This document shows positions 1-7,416 of a stretch of DNA of 14,056 nucleotides, piece after piece. The stretch is from NCBI GenBank assembly GCA_027062145.1, contig JAMOTX010000003.1, positions 1-14,056 of the forward strand, read 5' to 3'. Under the pieces are notes generated by a model. It did not search any database, was not told the DNA's origin, and saw only the letters and a program-made list of their open reading frames with translations. Numbering within the stretch: the stretch's first letter is position 1; the number at the start of each line of letters is the position of its first letter. The position numbers and the translations under genes were made by a program. The stretch comes from Candidatus Altimarinota bacterium (lineage in GTDB: Bacteria > Patescibacteriota > Gracilibacteria > BD1-5 > UBA6164).

Positions 1-99
1 TTTTACCACTTTTTTTACTGGTTCTTCTTTTTCTTTTACCACTTTTTTTACTGGTTCTTCTTTTTCTTTTACCACTTTTTTTACTGGTTCTTCTTTTTC
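1..99. repeat. Three perfect 33-bp tandem repeats inside a CDS
   Basis: Units at 1-33, 34-66 and 67-99 are identical base for base and encode an 11-residue unit (K-E-K-E-E-P-V-K-K-V-V in rotation) at the C-terminal side of the leftmost gene. The absence of even synonymous differences suggests recent expansion by slippage or recombination. The array probably continues beyond the window edge. Confidence 0.95.
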
Positions 100-513
100 A
101 TCAGTAAAACTAATACTTTCTCATGTCTTTCATACTCATTTTGAATCAGCTTTTACTGTTTTTCATAAATCTTCTGAAATAGCAGAATATGCTGATTCAG
201 TTTTTGTTCCCCATGAACCATCTAGATTTCAGACAGCTTGTCATGATAATTTAGCTATTATTTGAACAGCATATGTTTCAGAAACACTTGATCTATCAAT
301 ATTTTGAGGTAAAGAACCTTTAAGTGAATTAATGATATTTTCTTTATCAGTATCTTCTATTCAATCAAAAGATTCTTTTAATGCTTTTTTATTTTCTTCA
401 GTTCATTTATTTAATATATCTTGTATATCTTGTATATCAAAATTAGTTTTTCATGATTCTTTATTTATATCTACTGCATCCATATTAAATGCTTGTGATT
501 CTGTTCCCGCCAT
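1..513 (-). CDS. Unrecognised protein with C-terminal KEEPVKKVV repeats (3' end outside window)
   Basis: I do not recognise this gene. The ATG at 513-511 opens a frame that stays open, with UGA read as Gly, to the left edge, giving 171 residues without a stop. Residues 1-80 are polar and charged. Around residues 82-112 the stretch NLDGSWGTKTESAY resembles the D-G-x-W-G-x-K-T core of peptidoglycan-binding-like domains (PG_binding_1), but the rest of such a domain is not convincing. From about residue 140 three copies of an 11-residue Lys/Glu/Pro/Val unit follow, continuing past the edge. No signal peptide or membrane segment is visible. It has its own likely promoter (546-575) and is transcribed away from the rest of the window. 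The repeat tail could be a flexible linker or a charged binding tail. Function unknown. Confidence 0.75.
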
Positions 514-545
514 ATTATTTTTTTAAATTTTAAATATATAAATAA

Positions 546-575
546 ATTGTATCATATATATATAACAAATTACAA
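546..575 (-). promoter_or_regulatory. Candidate promoter for the leftmost gene
   Basis: On the minus strand TTGTAA (575-570) and TACAAT (551-546) are separated by 18 bp, about 32 bp ahead of the ATG at 513. In such AT-rich DNA, near-consensus boxes arise by chance, so this is only a candidate. Confidence 0.4.
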
Positions 576-576
576 A

Positions 577-600
577 AAAAAGAGACAATATATCTCTTTT
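577..600 (-). terminator. Intrinsic terminator of the 101-residue gene
   Basis: Inverted repeat AAAGAGA / TCTCTTT (arms 578-585 and 593-600, 7-base loop). On the minus strand it is followed by an unbroken run of T (complement of the A-tract ending at 581). The stop codon of the upstream gene (601-599) lies at the foot of the stem. Confidence 0.75.
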
Positions 601-904
601 ATAATTCATTAAATAAATTTTCTGCTTCTAATAAATCTTTTTCTCTATCTTTTTTTTCTATTTCTATCATTTCTTGCAACTCATTTTTTGCTCTTTCAAA
701 TTTTTCTCTAGAAATTAAATCAGTAGTTTCATTCATTGCTTTTGAAACAATTTCTAATATAGCATCTAATAATTCAATATTTATTTCTTTTGAACTATGG
801 ACTAAAATAGCTAATGGTCTGGCTAATTCCCATACATTTCATTCTCATAAAAGAATTAAGGTATCTAAAACTTTTTTCTTTTTTTCTTCTATATTTAAAG
901 ACAT
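599..904 (-). CDS. Unrecognised 101-residue helical protein
   Basis: I do not recognise this protein. ATG at 904-902, TAA at 601-599, two in-frame UGA read as Gly. The N-terminal half (about residues 1-60) has hydrophobic heptad-like segments (LDTLILLGEGNVWELARPLAILV). The C-terminal 40 residues are very rich in Glu and Lys and should form a long amphipathic helix or coiled coil. There is no signal peptide and no Cys or His cluster. It is transcribed alone from a strong-looking promoter (935-963) back to back with that of trxB, and ends in its own terminator. A cytoplasmic scaffold or binding protein is possible, but nothing in the sequence shows a function. Confidence 0.7.
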
Positions 905-934
905 TAGTTTATTTTTAATAGTATTATTTAATTA

Positions 935-963
935 ATTATATCATATTAAAATACTTAAGGCAA
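935..963 (-). promoter_or_regulatory. Promoter of the 101-residue gene
   Basis: Minus-strand TTGCCT (963-958), a 17-bp spacer and a perfect TATAAT (940-935), about 30 bp ahead of the ATG at 904. It is divergent from, and separated by only 7 bp from, the -35 box of the candidate trxB promoter, so the two genes may share control. Confidence 0.6.
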
Positions 964-970
964 AAAACTA

Positions 971-998
971 TTTACAAACTTTTTATTCTTATTAAAAT
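971..998 (+). promoter_or_regulatory. Candidate trxB promoter
   Basis: TTTACA (971-976), a 16-bp spacer and TAAAAT (993-998), about 64 bp ahead of the trxB ATG. A directly repeated 11-mer follows at 996-1017. Other TATAAT-like matches (for example 1021-1026) cannot be excluded. Confidence 0.4.
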
Positions 999-1017
999 AA
1001 TTTAAGAATAATTTAAG
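996..1017. repeat. 11-bp tandem duplication in the trxB leader
   Basis: AATAATTTAAG occurs twice in direct tandem (996-1006 and 1007-1017), overlapping the candidate -10 box of trxB. It may be a regulator half-site pair at one helical turn spacing, or simple slippage in AT-rich DNA. Confidence 0.5.
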
Positions 1018-1062
1018 AAATATAATTATTATATAAATACTTTAAAAATAAATAATACAGAT

Positions 1063-1977
1063 ATGACAAATTTAGACTATGATTTAATTATTGTTGGAGC
1101 GGGTTCAGCTTGATACCCTGCATGAATGTATGCATCAAGATATAAACTTAAAAATCTAATAATTGGTGCTCAACCAGGTGGAGCTCTTGCTACTTCTCAT
1201 AAAGTAGAAAATTATCCAGGTACTATTTCAGCACCAGGTAAAGAAATAATGGACTGATTTAAAGATCATGCAGAACAAAGTGGTTCTGAAATATTAAGTG
1301 AATTAGTTGAGAAAGTAGAAAAACACGAAGATCATTTTCATGTAACAACTGCAACTTGAAAAGAATTAAAAGCAAAATATGTAATAATTGCTACTGGTAA
1401 CAACCATAGGCCTCTATGAGCTAAATGAGAACAAGAATTCATGGGGAAATGAGTAAGTTACTGTGCTACCTGTGATGGGATGTTTTTTAGAAATAGAGAT
1501 ATTATAATGGTTGGTTGATGAAATACTGCAATTACTGAAGCATTATACCTAGCTGATATTTGTAAAAAAGTTTACTTAGTTCATAGAAAAGATACTTTTA
1601 GAGCTGAAAATTCTTGGGTTGAAAAAATGAAAGCTACTGAAAATATAGAATTAGTTTTAAATGAAGAAGTTGAAGAAATAACTTGAGATGCATTAGGTAT
1701 GACTTGAGTTACTCTTAAATCGTGAAAACAGTTAAAAGCTGATTGAATATTTGTTGCAGTTTGAACTATACCAAATGCAAATATTGTAGATTCATTAAAC
1801 TTAGAAAAAGATAATGAATGATGTTTAATTGTCGACTCTAGACAAGAAACTTCTCTTAAAGGTTTATATGCTGCATGAGATATAACAACAAATTCAAATA
1901 AATTTAAACAAACTATAATGTCTGCTGCTGAATGATGTTTAGCTGCAAATAGTGTACATGAAGATAATTTAAGATAA
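1063..1977 (+). CDS. trxB: Thioredoxin reductase (NADPH-type, FAD)
   Basis: Flavoprotein that reduces the thioredoxin disulfide with NADPH in the cytoplasm. It has 304 residues, the usual bacterial length. Visible in order: FAD-binding GAGSAG (residues 12-17), the redox-active C-A-T-C (134-137) within YCATCDGMFF, the second dinucleotide-binding GGGNTA (151-156, followed by HRK at about 174-176 as in NADPH-binding forms), and the FAD motif GLYAAGD (267-273). Two of the three glycines in GGGNTA are UGA codons, which is strong evidence for UGA=Gly. The gene stands alone, with a divergent neighbour upstream and a strong terminator immediately downstream. No thioredoxin or glutaredoxin gene is in the window. 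Its reduced partner probably supplies electrons to the class I reductase NrdAB encoded further right (inference). Confidence 0.95.
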
Positions 1978-2007
1978 AAAAGAACTGTTATTAAACAGTT
2001 CTTTTTT
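1976..2007 (+). terminator. Intrinsic terminator of trxB
   Basis: Stem GAACTGTT (1982-1989) and AACAGTTC (1994-2001) with loop ATTA, flanked by an A-tract and followed by six T (2002-2007). The stop codon 1975-1977 touches its foot. Confidence 0.9.
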
Positions 2008-2028
2008 ATTGTAAAAAATGATAGATAA

Positions 2029-2057
2029 TTGACAAAAAAAAGAAAATATAATATTAT
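2029..2057 (+). promoter_or_regulatory. Promoter of the small-protein/SulP operon
   Basis: A perfect TTGACA (2029-2034), a 17-bp spacer and TATTAT (2052-2057), 25 bp ahead of the first ATG (2083). It is the only good promoter before the four co-oriented genes to 4775. Confidence 0.65.
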
Positions 2058-2082
2058 TTATTAGATATTAACTTATTTAAAT

Positions 2083-2403
2083 ATGCTAGTAAATGTTGAA
2101 TGATTTAATAAGAGGACATATAATGTATCAAACTCACAATTAGAAAAAAAATTTGAACAATATAATACTCTTGAAAAGGATAAACATGATATAAGAAGGA
2201 TCTTTCAATTGGCAGATGACCAAAGAAAATTTGAAATGATTTCTCATATTGATTATTTGCTCCAAAAATTTAATGAAATACATGAAAATATTAAAAAAGA
2301 ACAAATAATTGCTATTGAAGAATGAATCCAAGATATTTTCGCAAACTTATCTATATTTAGAAATGATAAAAAAGTAGTAGATGTACTTGCTGCTCTTGAT
2401 TAA
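2083..2403 (+). CDS. Unrecognised 106-residue helical protein, first gene of the SulP operon
   Basis: I do not recognise this protein. ATG 2083, TAA 2401-2403, with two UGA read as Gly. The sequence is charged and helical (for example QLEKKFEQYNTLEKDKHDIRR, then a second amphipathic stretch around residues 55-85), without Cys, signal peptide or membrane segment, so it should be cytoplasmic. It is followed after 16 bp by a second small gene and after that by a third and a SulP transporter, all on one strand without terminators between them. A structural or regulatory partner of the transporter is possible from context only. Confidence 0.7.
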
Positions 2404-2419
2404 TAATAATTATAAAAAA

Positions 2420-2668
2420 ATGACTGAAACAAATAAAACATACACTAGAGTAAAAGACAAAATATTTCTTTTAAAAGAACATATCACAAAAAATAATGAG
2501 CAATTACTAAAATTAGAAAAAACTGTAGACTATCTTAAAGAAGATATGGAATGACTGAATATAATAGAGTTATGATTAGATAAAATCATAATATCTGTAA
2601 ATATTATAAAAAAAGATTGAAATGAAAATTTTAGTAAAATGCTAAATAGTATTTTAAAATCTGTTTAA
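2420..2668 (+). CDS. Unrecognised 82-residue coiled-coil-like protein, second gene of the SulP operon
   Basis: ATG 2420, TAA 2666-2668, three UGA read as Gly. Residues 10-40 (RVKDKIFLLKEHITKNNEQL and onwards) have a heptad-like pattern of Leu/Ile between Lys/Glu/Asn, predicting a coiled coil. A second amphipathic helix covers about residues 42-82. It has no Cys, no membrane segment and no recognisable motif. It sits 16 bp after the 106-residue gene and 22 bp before the 110-residue gene. The three small proteins have a similar style (short, acidic/basic, helical) and may form one assembly. This is inference and I know of no family for it. Confidence 0.65.
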
Positions 2669-2690
2669 TTTAATAATTAATAAACAAAAA

Positions 2691-3023
2691 ATGAGCATAG
2701 AACAAAATAATAATATAGAAAATATAGAAAAAACTACTGAATCATTAAATGCTGAAATAGATAGTAAACTAAATAGTATAAAAGAAATTTCTTGAGAAAA
2801 TGATTCAATATCAAAATTGATAGAAGTAAAAAATGCACTAAGTGAAAATAAAGATGCACTTAATATAATTAATGAATGATTAAATAAAATAAATGATAAT
2901 CTTTCAATTATTAAACAATCATGAGAAGAACAAATTAAAAAAATCTTTGATTCATTAAAACATGAAATAGAATTATCTGAAACTACAATTCCTGATATTG
3001 ATAAACAAATAAACAATATATAA
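2691..3023 (+). CDS. Unrecognised 110-residue coiled-coil protein, third gene of the SulP operon
   Basis: ATG 2691, TAA 3021-3023, three UGA read as Gly. It is almost entirely Asn/Glu/Lys/Ile/Ser-rich with regularly spaced Ile and Leu (SLNAEIDSKLNSIKEI, then LNIINEGLNKINDNLSIIKQ), which predicts a long coiled coil. The low sequence complexity makes homology hard to judge. Its stop codon is directly adjacent to the ATG of the SulP gene (TAA-ATG with no gap), so the two are very probably translationally coupled and made together. Function unknown. Confidence 0.65.
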
Positions 3024-4775
3024 ATGTCTTTTTTTACTTTAAATAAACTGAAATCATACCTTCCCTTCCTTGAATGGATACCTGAACTTAAAGATAAAAA
3101 AGTATTAAGAGCAGATATTTTTGCATGAATAACAGTAGCTGTTATCCTTATTCCTCAAGCAATGGCATATGCTTCTTTGGCATGATTACCCCCATATATC
3201 TGACTTTACACTGCATTTTTACCAGTAATGATTTGAGGTTTATTTAGTAGTTCTAGACAATTATCAACATGACCAGTTACTGTAATATCTTTAATGACAG
3301 CTACTGCACTTGCTCCATTTGCACTTGATTTAGAACAATACATAATGTACGCCGCTATTTTAGCTATTATGATGTGAGTAATGCAATTAACTTTGTGATT
3401 TTTAAAATTATGAAGTATTTTTAACTTTCTTTCTCATTCAGTCATAGTTTGATTTATAAATGCTGCAGCTATTTTAATATGATTTTCTCAATTAAAAGGC
3501 TTATTTTGAGTAGATATTCCATCATGATTACCTTTATACGAATGAATTCAGGTTTTATTTAATGCTGCTCTTATATGAACTAATATATATATATTAATAT
3601 TTTGAATATTTTGAATATTCTCACTATATATATTACATAAATTTTTTCCAAAAATTCCAAGATTTTTATTTGTAGTAATAATTTCAATAATTATTTCCTA
3701 TCTTATTTGATTTGAACAATTATGATGAAAAGTAATTGGAGAAATTCCAGCTTGATTACCTAGTTTATATATTCCAACTATAAATATAGAAATATTAAAA
3801 CAATTGCTTCCTGCAGCCTTAATAGTATGATTTTTATGATTTACAGAAGCTATATCTATTGCAAAATCTATATGACTTGAAACTAAAAAAAGTGTATCTA
3901 CAGATCAAATGTTAATAAGTGAATGATTAGCAAATTTAGCATCATGATTTTCTAAATGATACCCAGTTTCAGGTACTTTTGCAAGAAGTGCTGTTAATCT
4001 AAAAGCTTGAGCAGTTACTCCTTTTGCATCAATTGTTACTTGAGTGATTATATGAATAGTATTATTATTTTTTACTCCATATTTATACCATTTACCTAGT
4101 GCTATATTATCTGCTATTATTATTATAGCAGTTGTATGACTTATTAAAACAGAACCTATTATAAAGTCTTGGAAAATCCAAAGAACAGATGCTATAGTTT
4201 CAATAATTACATTTTTTGTAACATTATTTTATGCTCCTCACTTAGAAGTATGAATATTTACATGAGTATTTTTATCTATTGTTTTTCATTTATATAAATC
4301 AATGAAACCTAGATTTTCAGAACTTTCTATCGCAAAGGATTGAGCATATAGAGATGCTGAGTTACATAATTTAAAAACTAGTAAAAAAGTTTGAGTTTAT
4401 AGATTTTATTGAAAATTATTTTTTGTAAACATTCGGTATTTTGAATGAAAACTTATGAAATATATTGAAGAGAATAAGGAAATGAAAGTAGTTGTAATTG
4501 ATTTTGATATGATTAATTATATTGATTCTTCAGCTATGGAAGTATTAGAAAATATAATTATTTCGATGAAAAATTATAATATAGAAGTTTATTTTGTATG
4601 AATTCATGCAAATTTATGGAAACAATTTACAGCAACGTGATATTTAGAAGAATTTTGAAAACATAATGTTTTTCCAAAAATAGTAGATATTATTAATCAC
4701 TTAAAAGAAAACAACAGAAGACTTGGTTTAAAACCATTATTAAAATATATGCCAATAAAAAAGAATGATAAATAA
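3024..4775 (+). CDS. SulP-family anion transporter with C-terminal STAS domain
   Basis: Inner-membrane transporter of the SLC26/SulP family, which moves sulfate, bicarbonate or related anions. It has 583 residues, typical for the family. Many hydrophobic segments fill residues about 30-425. The family signatures are present: IPQAMAYASLAG (43-54), STGPVTV (81-87, Gly by UGA), FTEAISIAKSI (273-283) and the GYPVSGTFARSAVN block (312-325). A cytoplasmic STAS domain occupies about 455-565, with DFDMINYIDSSAMEVLE holding the D-S-S region that is phosphorylated in anti-sigma-antagonist relatives. The substrate cannot be told from the sequence. The start directly abuts the preceding stop, and the stop codon lies in the loop of the following terminator hairpin. 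The three helical genes before it may encode partners (inference). Confidence 0.92.
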
Positions 4776-4791
4776 TTATCATTCTTTTTTT
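4758..4791. terminator. Bidirectional terminator between sulP gene and nrdB
   Basis: Stem GAATGATAA (4763-4771) and TTATCATTC (4776-4784), loop ATAA, with A-tract on the left and T7 on the right, so it can work for the plus-strand SulP gene and the converging minus-strand nrdB. The SulP stop codon (4773-4775) lies within the hairpin loop, and the nrdB stop (4795-4793) is 2 bp beyond the T-tract. Confidence 0.85.
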
Positions 4792-4792
4792 A

Positions 4793-5839
4793 TTAAAATT
4801 CCCAAGTTCAGTTCATAGCACTAGATTGAGCATAATTTGTAACTGTCGATTCAAAGAAATTACCTTTTTCAGCATTATTATCTTGAAGTCTATCTAAATG
4901 TTTATATGGATTAGAAACCACATTATTATATAATGGTTTAATACCTAGCATATTAAGTCTTTCATTTGCTAACCATTTAGTATAATTTTCAATATTTTGG
5001 TGCCCCATACCAATAATACTTTCTCATAAAATATGTTTAGACCATTTTATTTCTTGTTTTACAGCGGTATCCATCATATCTAATAACATTTGTTCATCAT
5101 ATACTTCTGGAAATTCGTTTTTAATATCTTTTATAATGTTAGCAAAAATTGTAACATGAGTTAATTCATCTCTTCTGATATAATTAATCATTCTATCAGT
5201 TGCAACCATTTTACCTTGATCAGCAAGAGTATCAAAAAAAGCAAAACCATTATAAAAATAAATACTTTCTAATAAAAAATTTCAAATTACTCATTTAAAG
5301 AAACTTTTATCAGTAGGATTATCAATAAAATCTTGATATATTCCTCAAATAAATTCATTTCTTTCTAATAAGTTTTTATCTGTTCTCCAAAAATAATAAA
5401 TATCATCTCTTTCTTGAGCATTAACAACAGTTTCTAATATAACTGAATATGATTGACTATGAATTGCTTCTTGATAAGCTTGAATTGATAATATTAAGTT
5501 AACTTCAGGAGCTGTAATATAATCATTAAAATTTGGAAGATTAACAGTTTGAATAGAATCCAAAAATATTAAAAATGAAAGAATTCATTTATAAGCTCTT
5601 TGTTCATCTTCACTTAAGGCTTCACGCAATTGGATAGCATCTTCTCATAATCCAGATACTTTTTCAGGAATCCAAAAATTTCATACCATTACTTGATATA
5701 ATGATTTAGCCCGAGAATATTTAACAGCATTTAATTGAAATAACCCTGTAGTATTTCATTTTATTATCGATCTAGCTGATACATCATCATTCCCTTTTGG
5801 GTTGAATATCACATTTGCTTTTAATTCACTTTGTGTCAT
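4793..5839 (-). CDS. nrdB: Class I ribonucleotide reductase, beta (radical) subunit
   Basis: The small subunit carries the di-metal centre and stable radical that starts catalysis in NrdA. It has 348 residues from ATG 5839-5837 to TAA 4795-4793, including several UGA as Gly. The six metal ligands can be placed by pattern: D94 (IFLDSIQ), E124 and H127 (EAIH), E191 (ESIYFYNG), E225 and H228 (RRDELTH). Y131, seven residues after E124 in HSQSY, sits where E. coli Y122 carries the radical, so a Tyr-radical enzyme (Ia/Ib-like) rather than the Phe-type Ic is expected. The C-terminal tail ends in T-W-E-F, an acidic/aromatic end of the sort that docks on NrdA. It lies directly downstream of nrdR (116 bp gap), while its partner nrdA is 7.3 kb upstream on the same strand. 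No nrdI is seen in the window. Confidence 0.93.
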
Positions 5840-5910
5840 ATTTTTATCTTTATTTTAAATAATTTTTCCTCTCTTATAATTTAATGATTTTAATAAAAAA
5901 TAACACTTTA

Positions 5911-5940
5911 TTTATACACTTCGTGTTAATTACTTGTTAA
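5911..5940 (-). promoter_or_regulatory. Candidate nrdB promoter with palindromic spacer
   Basis: Minus-strand TTAACA (5940-5935), an 18-bp spacer and TATAAA (5916-5911), about 72 bp before the nrdB ATG. The end of the spacer holds the 11-bp near-palindrome ACACTTCGTGT (plus-strand 5916-5926), and AAGTGT recurs 13 bp on. It does not fit the NrdR box core. nrdB may also be read through from the nrdR promoter. Confidence 0.4.
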
Positions 5941-5955
5941 AAAAATATTAAATTA

Positions 5956-6402
5956 TTAGCCTTTTCTTTCTTTATTAATAAATTCTACAAAATCTTTAGC
6001 AGAATCAAATTTTAAATGTACTGATGCATATCTAACATAAGCAACATCATCTAATACAAATAAAGCAGCTAAAACATCTTTTCAAATCTCTTTTGAAGTT
6101 ATTTCATTTTTGTTACTCCATTTAAATTCTAACTGTCTTATCATATCATTAATAATATAAACACTTAGATTTCTTTTATTTGCAGCTATTAAAATACTGT
6201 CTTCCAATTTACCTCTATTATATCTTTGTTTTCTATTTCAAGATTTCACAACAATCAAAGTCATAATCTCCATTTTTTCAAACGTAGTAAACCTATTATG
6301 ACAATTTTCACATTCTCTTCTTCTTCTAATTGATTTACCATCTTCAGATGCTCTAGAATCAATTACTTTAGTACTATCACTTCAACAATTTATACAATAC
6401 AT
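5956..6402 (-). CDS. nrdR: Transcriptional repressor NrdR (zinc ribbon plus ATP-cone)
   Basis: Represses ribonucleotide reductase genes when its ATP-cone binds dATP/ATP. It has 148 residues, close to the usual length of about 150. The N-terminal zinc ribbon has C3, C6, C31 and C34 (MYCINC ... CENC), followed by the typical RFTTFE at 37-42 and an ATP-cone domain from about residue 46 to 136. Gly codons include UGA (for example residue 7, next to the second Cys). It lies between nrdG and nrdB on the same strand, preceded by a terminator, so it starts a new transcript that probably includes nrdB. Its promoter carries two NrdR-box-like sites 32 bp apart, which implies autoregulation. Its other likely targets are nrdD here and perhaps nrdA, whose promoter is outside the window. 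Confidence 0.95.
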
Positions 6403-6416
6403 ATTTTTATAGTTAT

Positions 6417-6458
6417 CAATATATAGATATATAAGTTGTTTAATTATACGATATATGG
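6417..6458 (-). promoter_or_regulatory. Paired NrdR boxes in the nrdR promoter
   Basis: On the minus strand CCATATATCG (6458-6449) matches the NrdR box core CwAtATaTwG at 8 of 10 positions, and CTATATATTG (6426-6417) matches at all 10. Their centres are 32 bp apart, the roughly three-turn spacing described for NrdR operators. The first site lies in the promoter spacer, the second downstream of the -10. Recognised by eye against the published consensus. Confidence 0.6.
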
Positions 6459-6469
6459 GATTTTTGCAA
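6443..6469 (-). promoter_or_regulatory. Candidate nrdR(-nrdB) promoter
   Basis: Minus-strand TTGCAA (6469-6464), a short 15-bp spacer and a perfect TATAAT (6448-6443), about 40 bp ahead of the nrdR ATG. The spacer contains an NrdR-box-like site. Confidence 0.5.
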
Positions 6470-6470
6470 G

Positions 6471-6496
6471 AAAAAAACTAAGAAAATTCTTAGTTT
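6471..6496 (-). terminator. Intrinsic terminator of the nrdD-nrdG unit
   Basis: Perfect inverted repeat AAACTAAGAA (6475-6484) and TTCTTAGTTT (6487-6496). Read on the minus strand it runs into a T-tract (complement of 6471-6477). The nrdG stop codon (6492-6490) is inside the stem. Confidence 0.8.
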
Positions 6497-7191
6497 CTAA
6501 TTCATACTTTATCTATATATAGATTTCAAATATTTTTAAACTCCTCTAGTTCTTTATCACTAAAACTTTCTCACTTAAAATTTTTATCTAAAGTCTTTCA
6601 TGTTCTATAATTTTGTAAATAATAAGCCTTAGCTCAAACAATATATTTAGATATGTTATCTATTTTTTCTTTAGTATGAATTCATTTTATAACTGTAGTT
6701 CTAAATTCATAATCTATATTCGAATTTAAAATAAGTTTAATACTTTCTAAATAGGGTTTTTCATCTAATTCAACTCAAGCTGATTCACTAAATTTTCAAA
6801 TCTCATTTTTTATATCCATTGCGATATAATCAACCAATTTATTATCTAATAAATACTTTATTATCTTTGGAGACTGACCATTTGTATCAAGTTTAACAAG
6901 AAATCACATTTCTTTTACTCTTTTACAAAATTTAGGCAAATCTTTATGAATAGTAGGTTCTCAACCACAAATAGAAACTCAATTTAAAAGTCATTTTCTC
7001 TTTACTAAAAAGTTAAATATAGCTTTTTCAGGAATAAGATTCTTATTAACTTCTTTTAATTTCTCAGGTAATACAAACTCACTATTATGACAAAATCCAC
7101 ATCTAAAATTACATCCAGGTGTAAAAACTATACATGAAGTTTGTCATGGGTAATCTATTAGAGAAAATTTATTTATTCAGGATATTAACAT
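6490..7191 (-). CDS. nrdG: Anaerobic ribonucleotide reductase activating protein (radical SAM)
   Basis: Radical SAM enzyme that uses a [4Fe-4S] cluster and S-adenosylmethionine to create the glycyl radical of the class III reductase. It has 233 residues from ATG 7191-7189. The cluster motif C27-x3-C31-x2-C34 (CNFRCGFC) is preceded by KFSLIDYPG (8-16), typical of the NrdG2 type, which is longer than E. coli NrdG. GGEPT (76-80) contacts SAM, and its second Gly is UGA. It starts 9 bp after the separate glycyl-radical-domain gene and is the last gene of the nrdD unit. Its stop codon lies in the terminator stem. The context with nrdD supports this assignment over other radical SAM activases, such as one for pyruvate formate-lyase. 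Confidence 0.9.
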
Positions 7192-7200
7192 ATTTATTAA

Positions 7201-7392
7201 TTAACAAGCAAATTGTGCTGAAAATTCTGCATTAGCATTATTTTCTTTAAAATAATTTCTAGAATAAAATTCTGCTTTTTTACCAATATTAAAACTAGTA
7301 ACTGGTCTATGATATCCCATAACTCTAGTATATATTTCACATCTAGTTCTTTCAACTTCTTTCCCTGCTTTATTTACAAATATTTCTGACAT
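7201..7392 (-). CDS. nrdD: Stand-alone glycyl radical domain of class III ribonucleotide reductase
   Basis: A 63-residue protein (ATG 7392-7390, TAA 7203-7201) with the pattern found at the C-terminus of NrdD: RTRCEIYTRVMGYHRPVTSFNIGKKAEF in two overlapping blocks, residues 15-42. By family knowledge, Gly26 in R-V-M-G-Y is the radical-bearing glycine (codon GGA, not UGA). C18 is the conserved Cys before the Y-[ST]-R-V block. Normally this segment is part of the NrdD chain. Here the large subunit ends 24 bp upstream, and the same frame contains three TAA codons before this ATG, so a single point error does not explain the break. The arrangement recalls GrcA (YfiD), the detached glycyl radical domain for pyruvate formate-lyase. 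nrdG follows after 9 bp. Confidence 0.85.
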   Translation of the reverse strand: MSEIFVNKAGKEVERTRCEIYTRVMGYHRPVTSFNIGKKAEFYSRNYFKENNANAEFSAQFAC

Positions 7393-7416
7393 AATATTTT
7401 TAGTTATTTATTAAAA

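Noticed and set aside
1..99. CRISPR-like array from the 33-bp repeats
   Set aside because: The units are directly adjacent without spacers and encode an in-frame protein repeat.
332..526. 64-codon plus-strand ORF inside the leftmost gene
   Set aside because: It is an antisense shadow of the minus-strand frame, which runs unbroken from the ATG at 513 and contains the repeat.
2140..3016. Minus-strand ORFs of 63 and 120 codons
   Set aside because: They are antisense shadows of the plus-strand operon, which has the promoter, tight spacing and coupling to the SulP gene.
5911..5940. NrdR box in the nrdB promoter
   Set aside because: The ACACTTCGTGT palindrome has the wrong length and core for CwAtATaTwG, and there is no partner at 31-33 bp.
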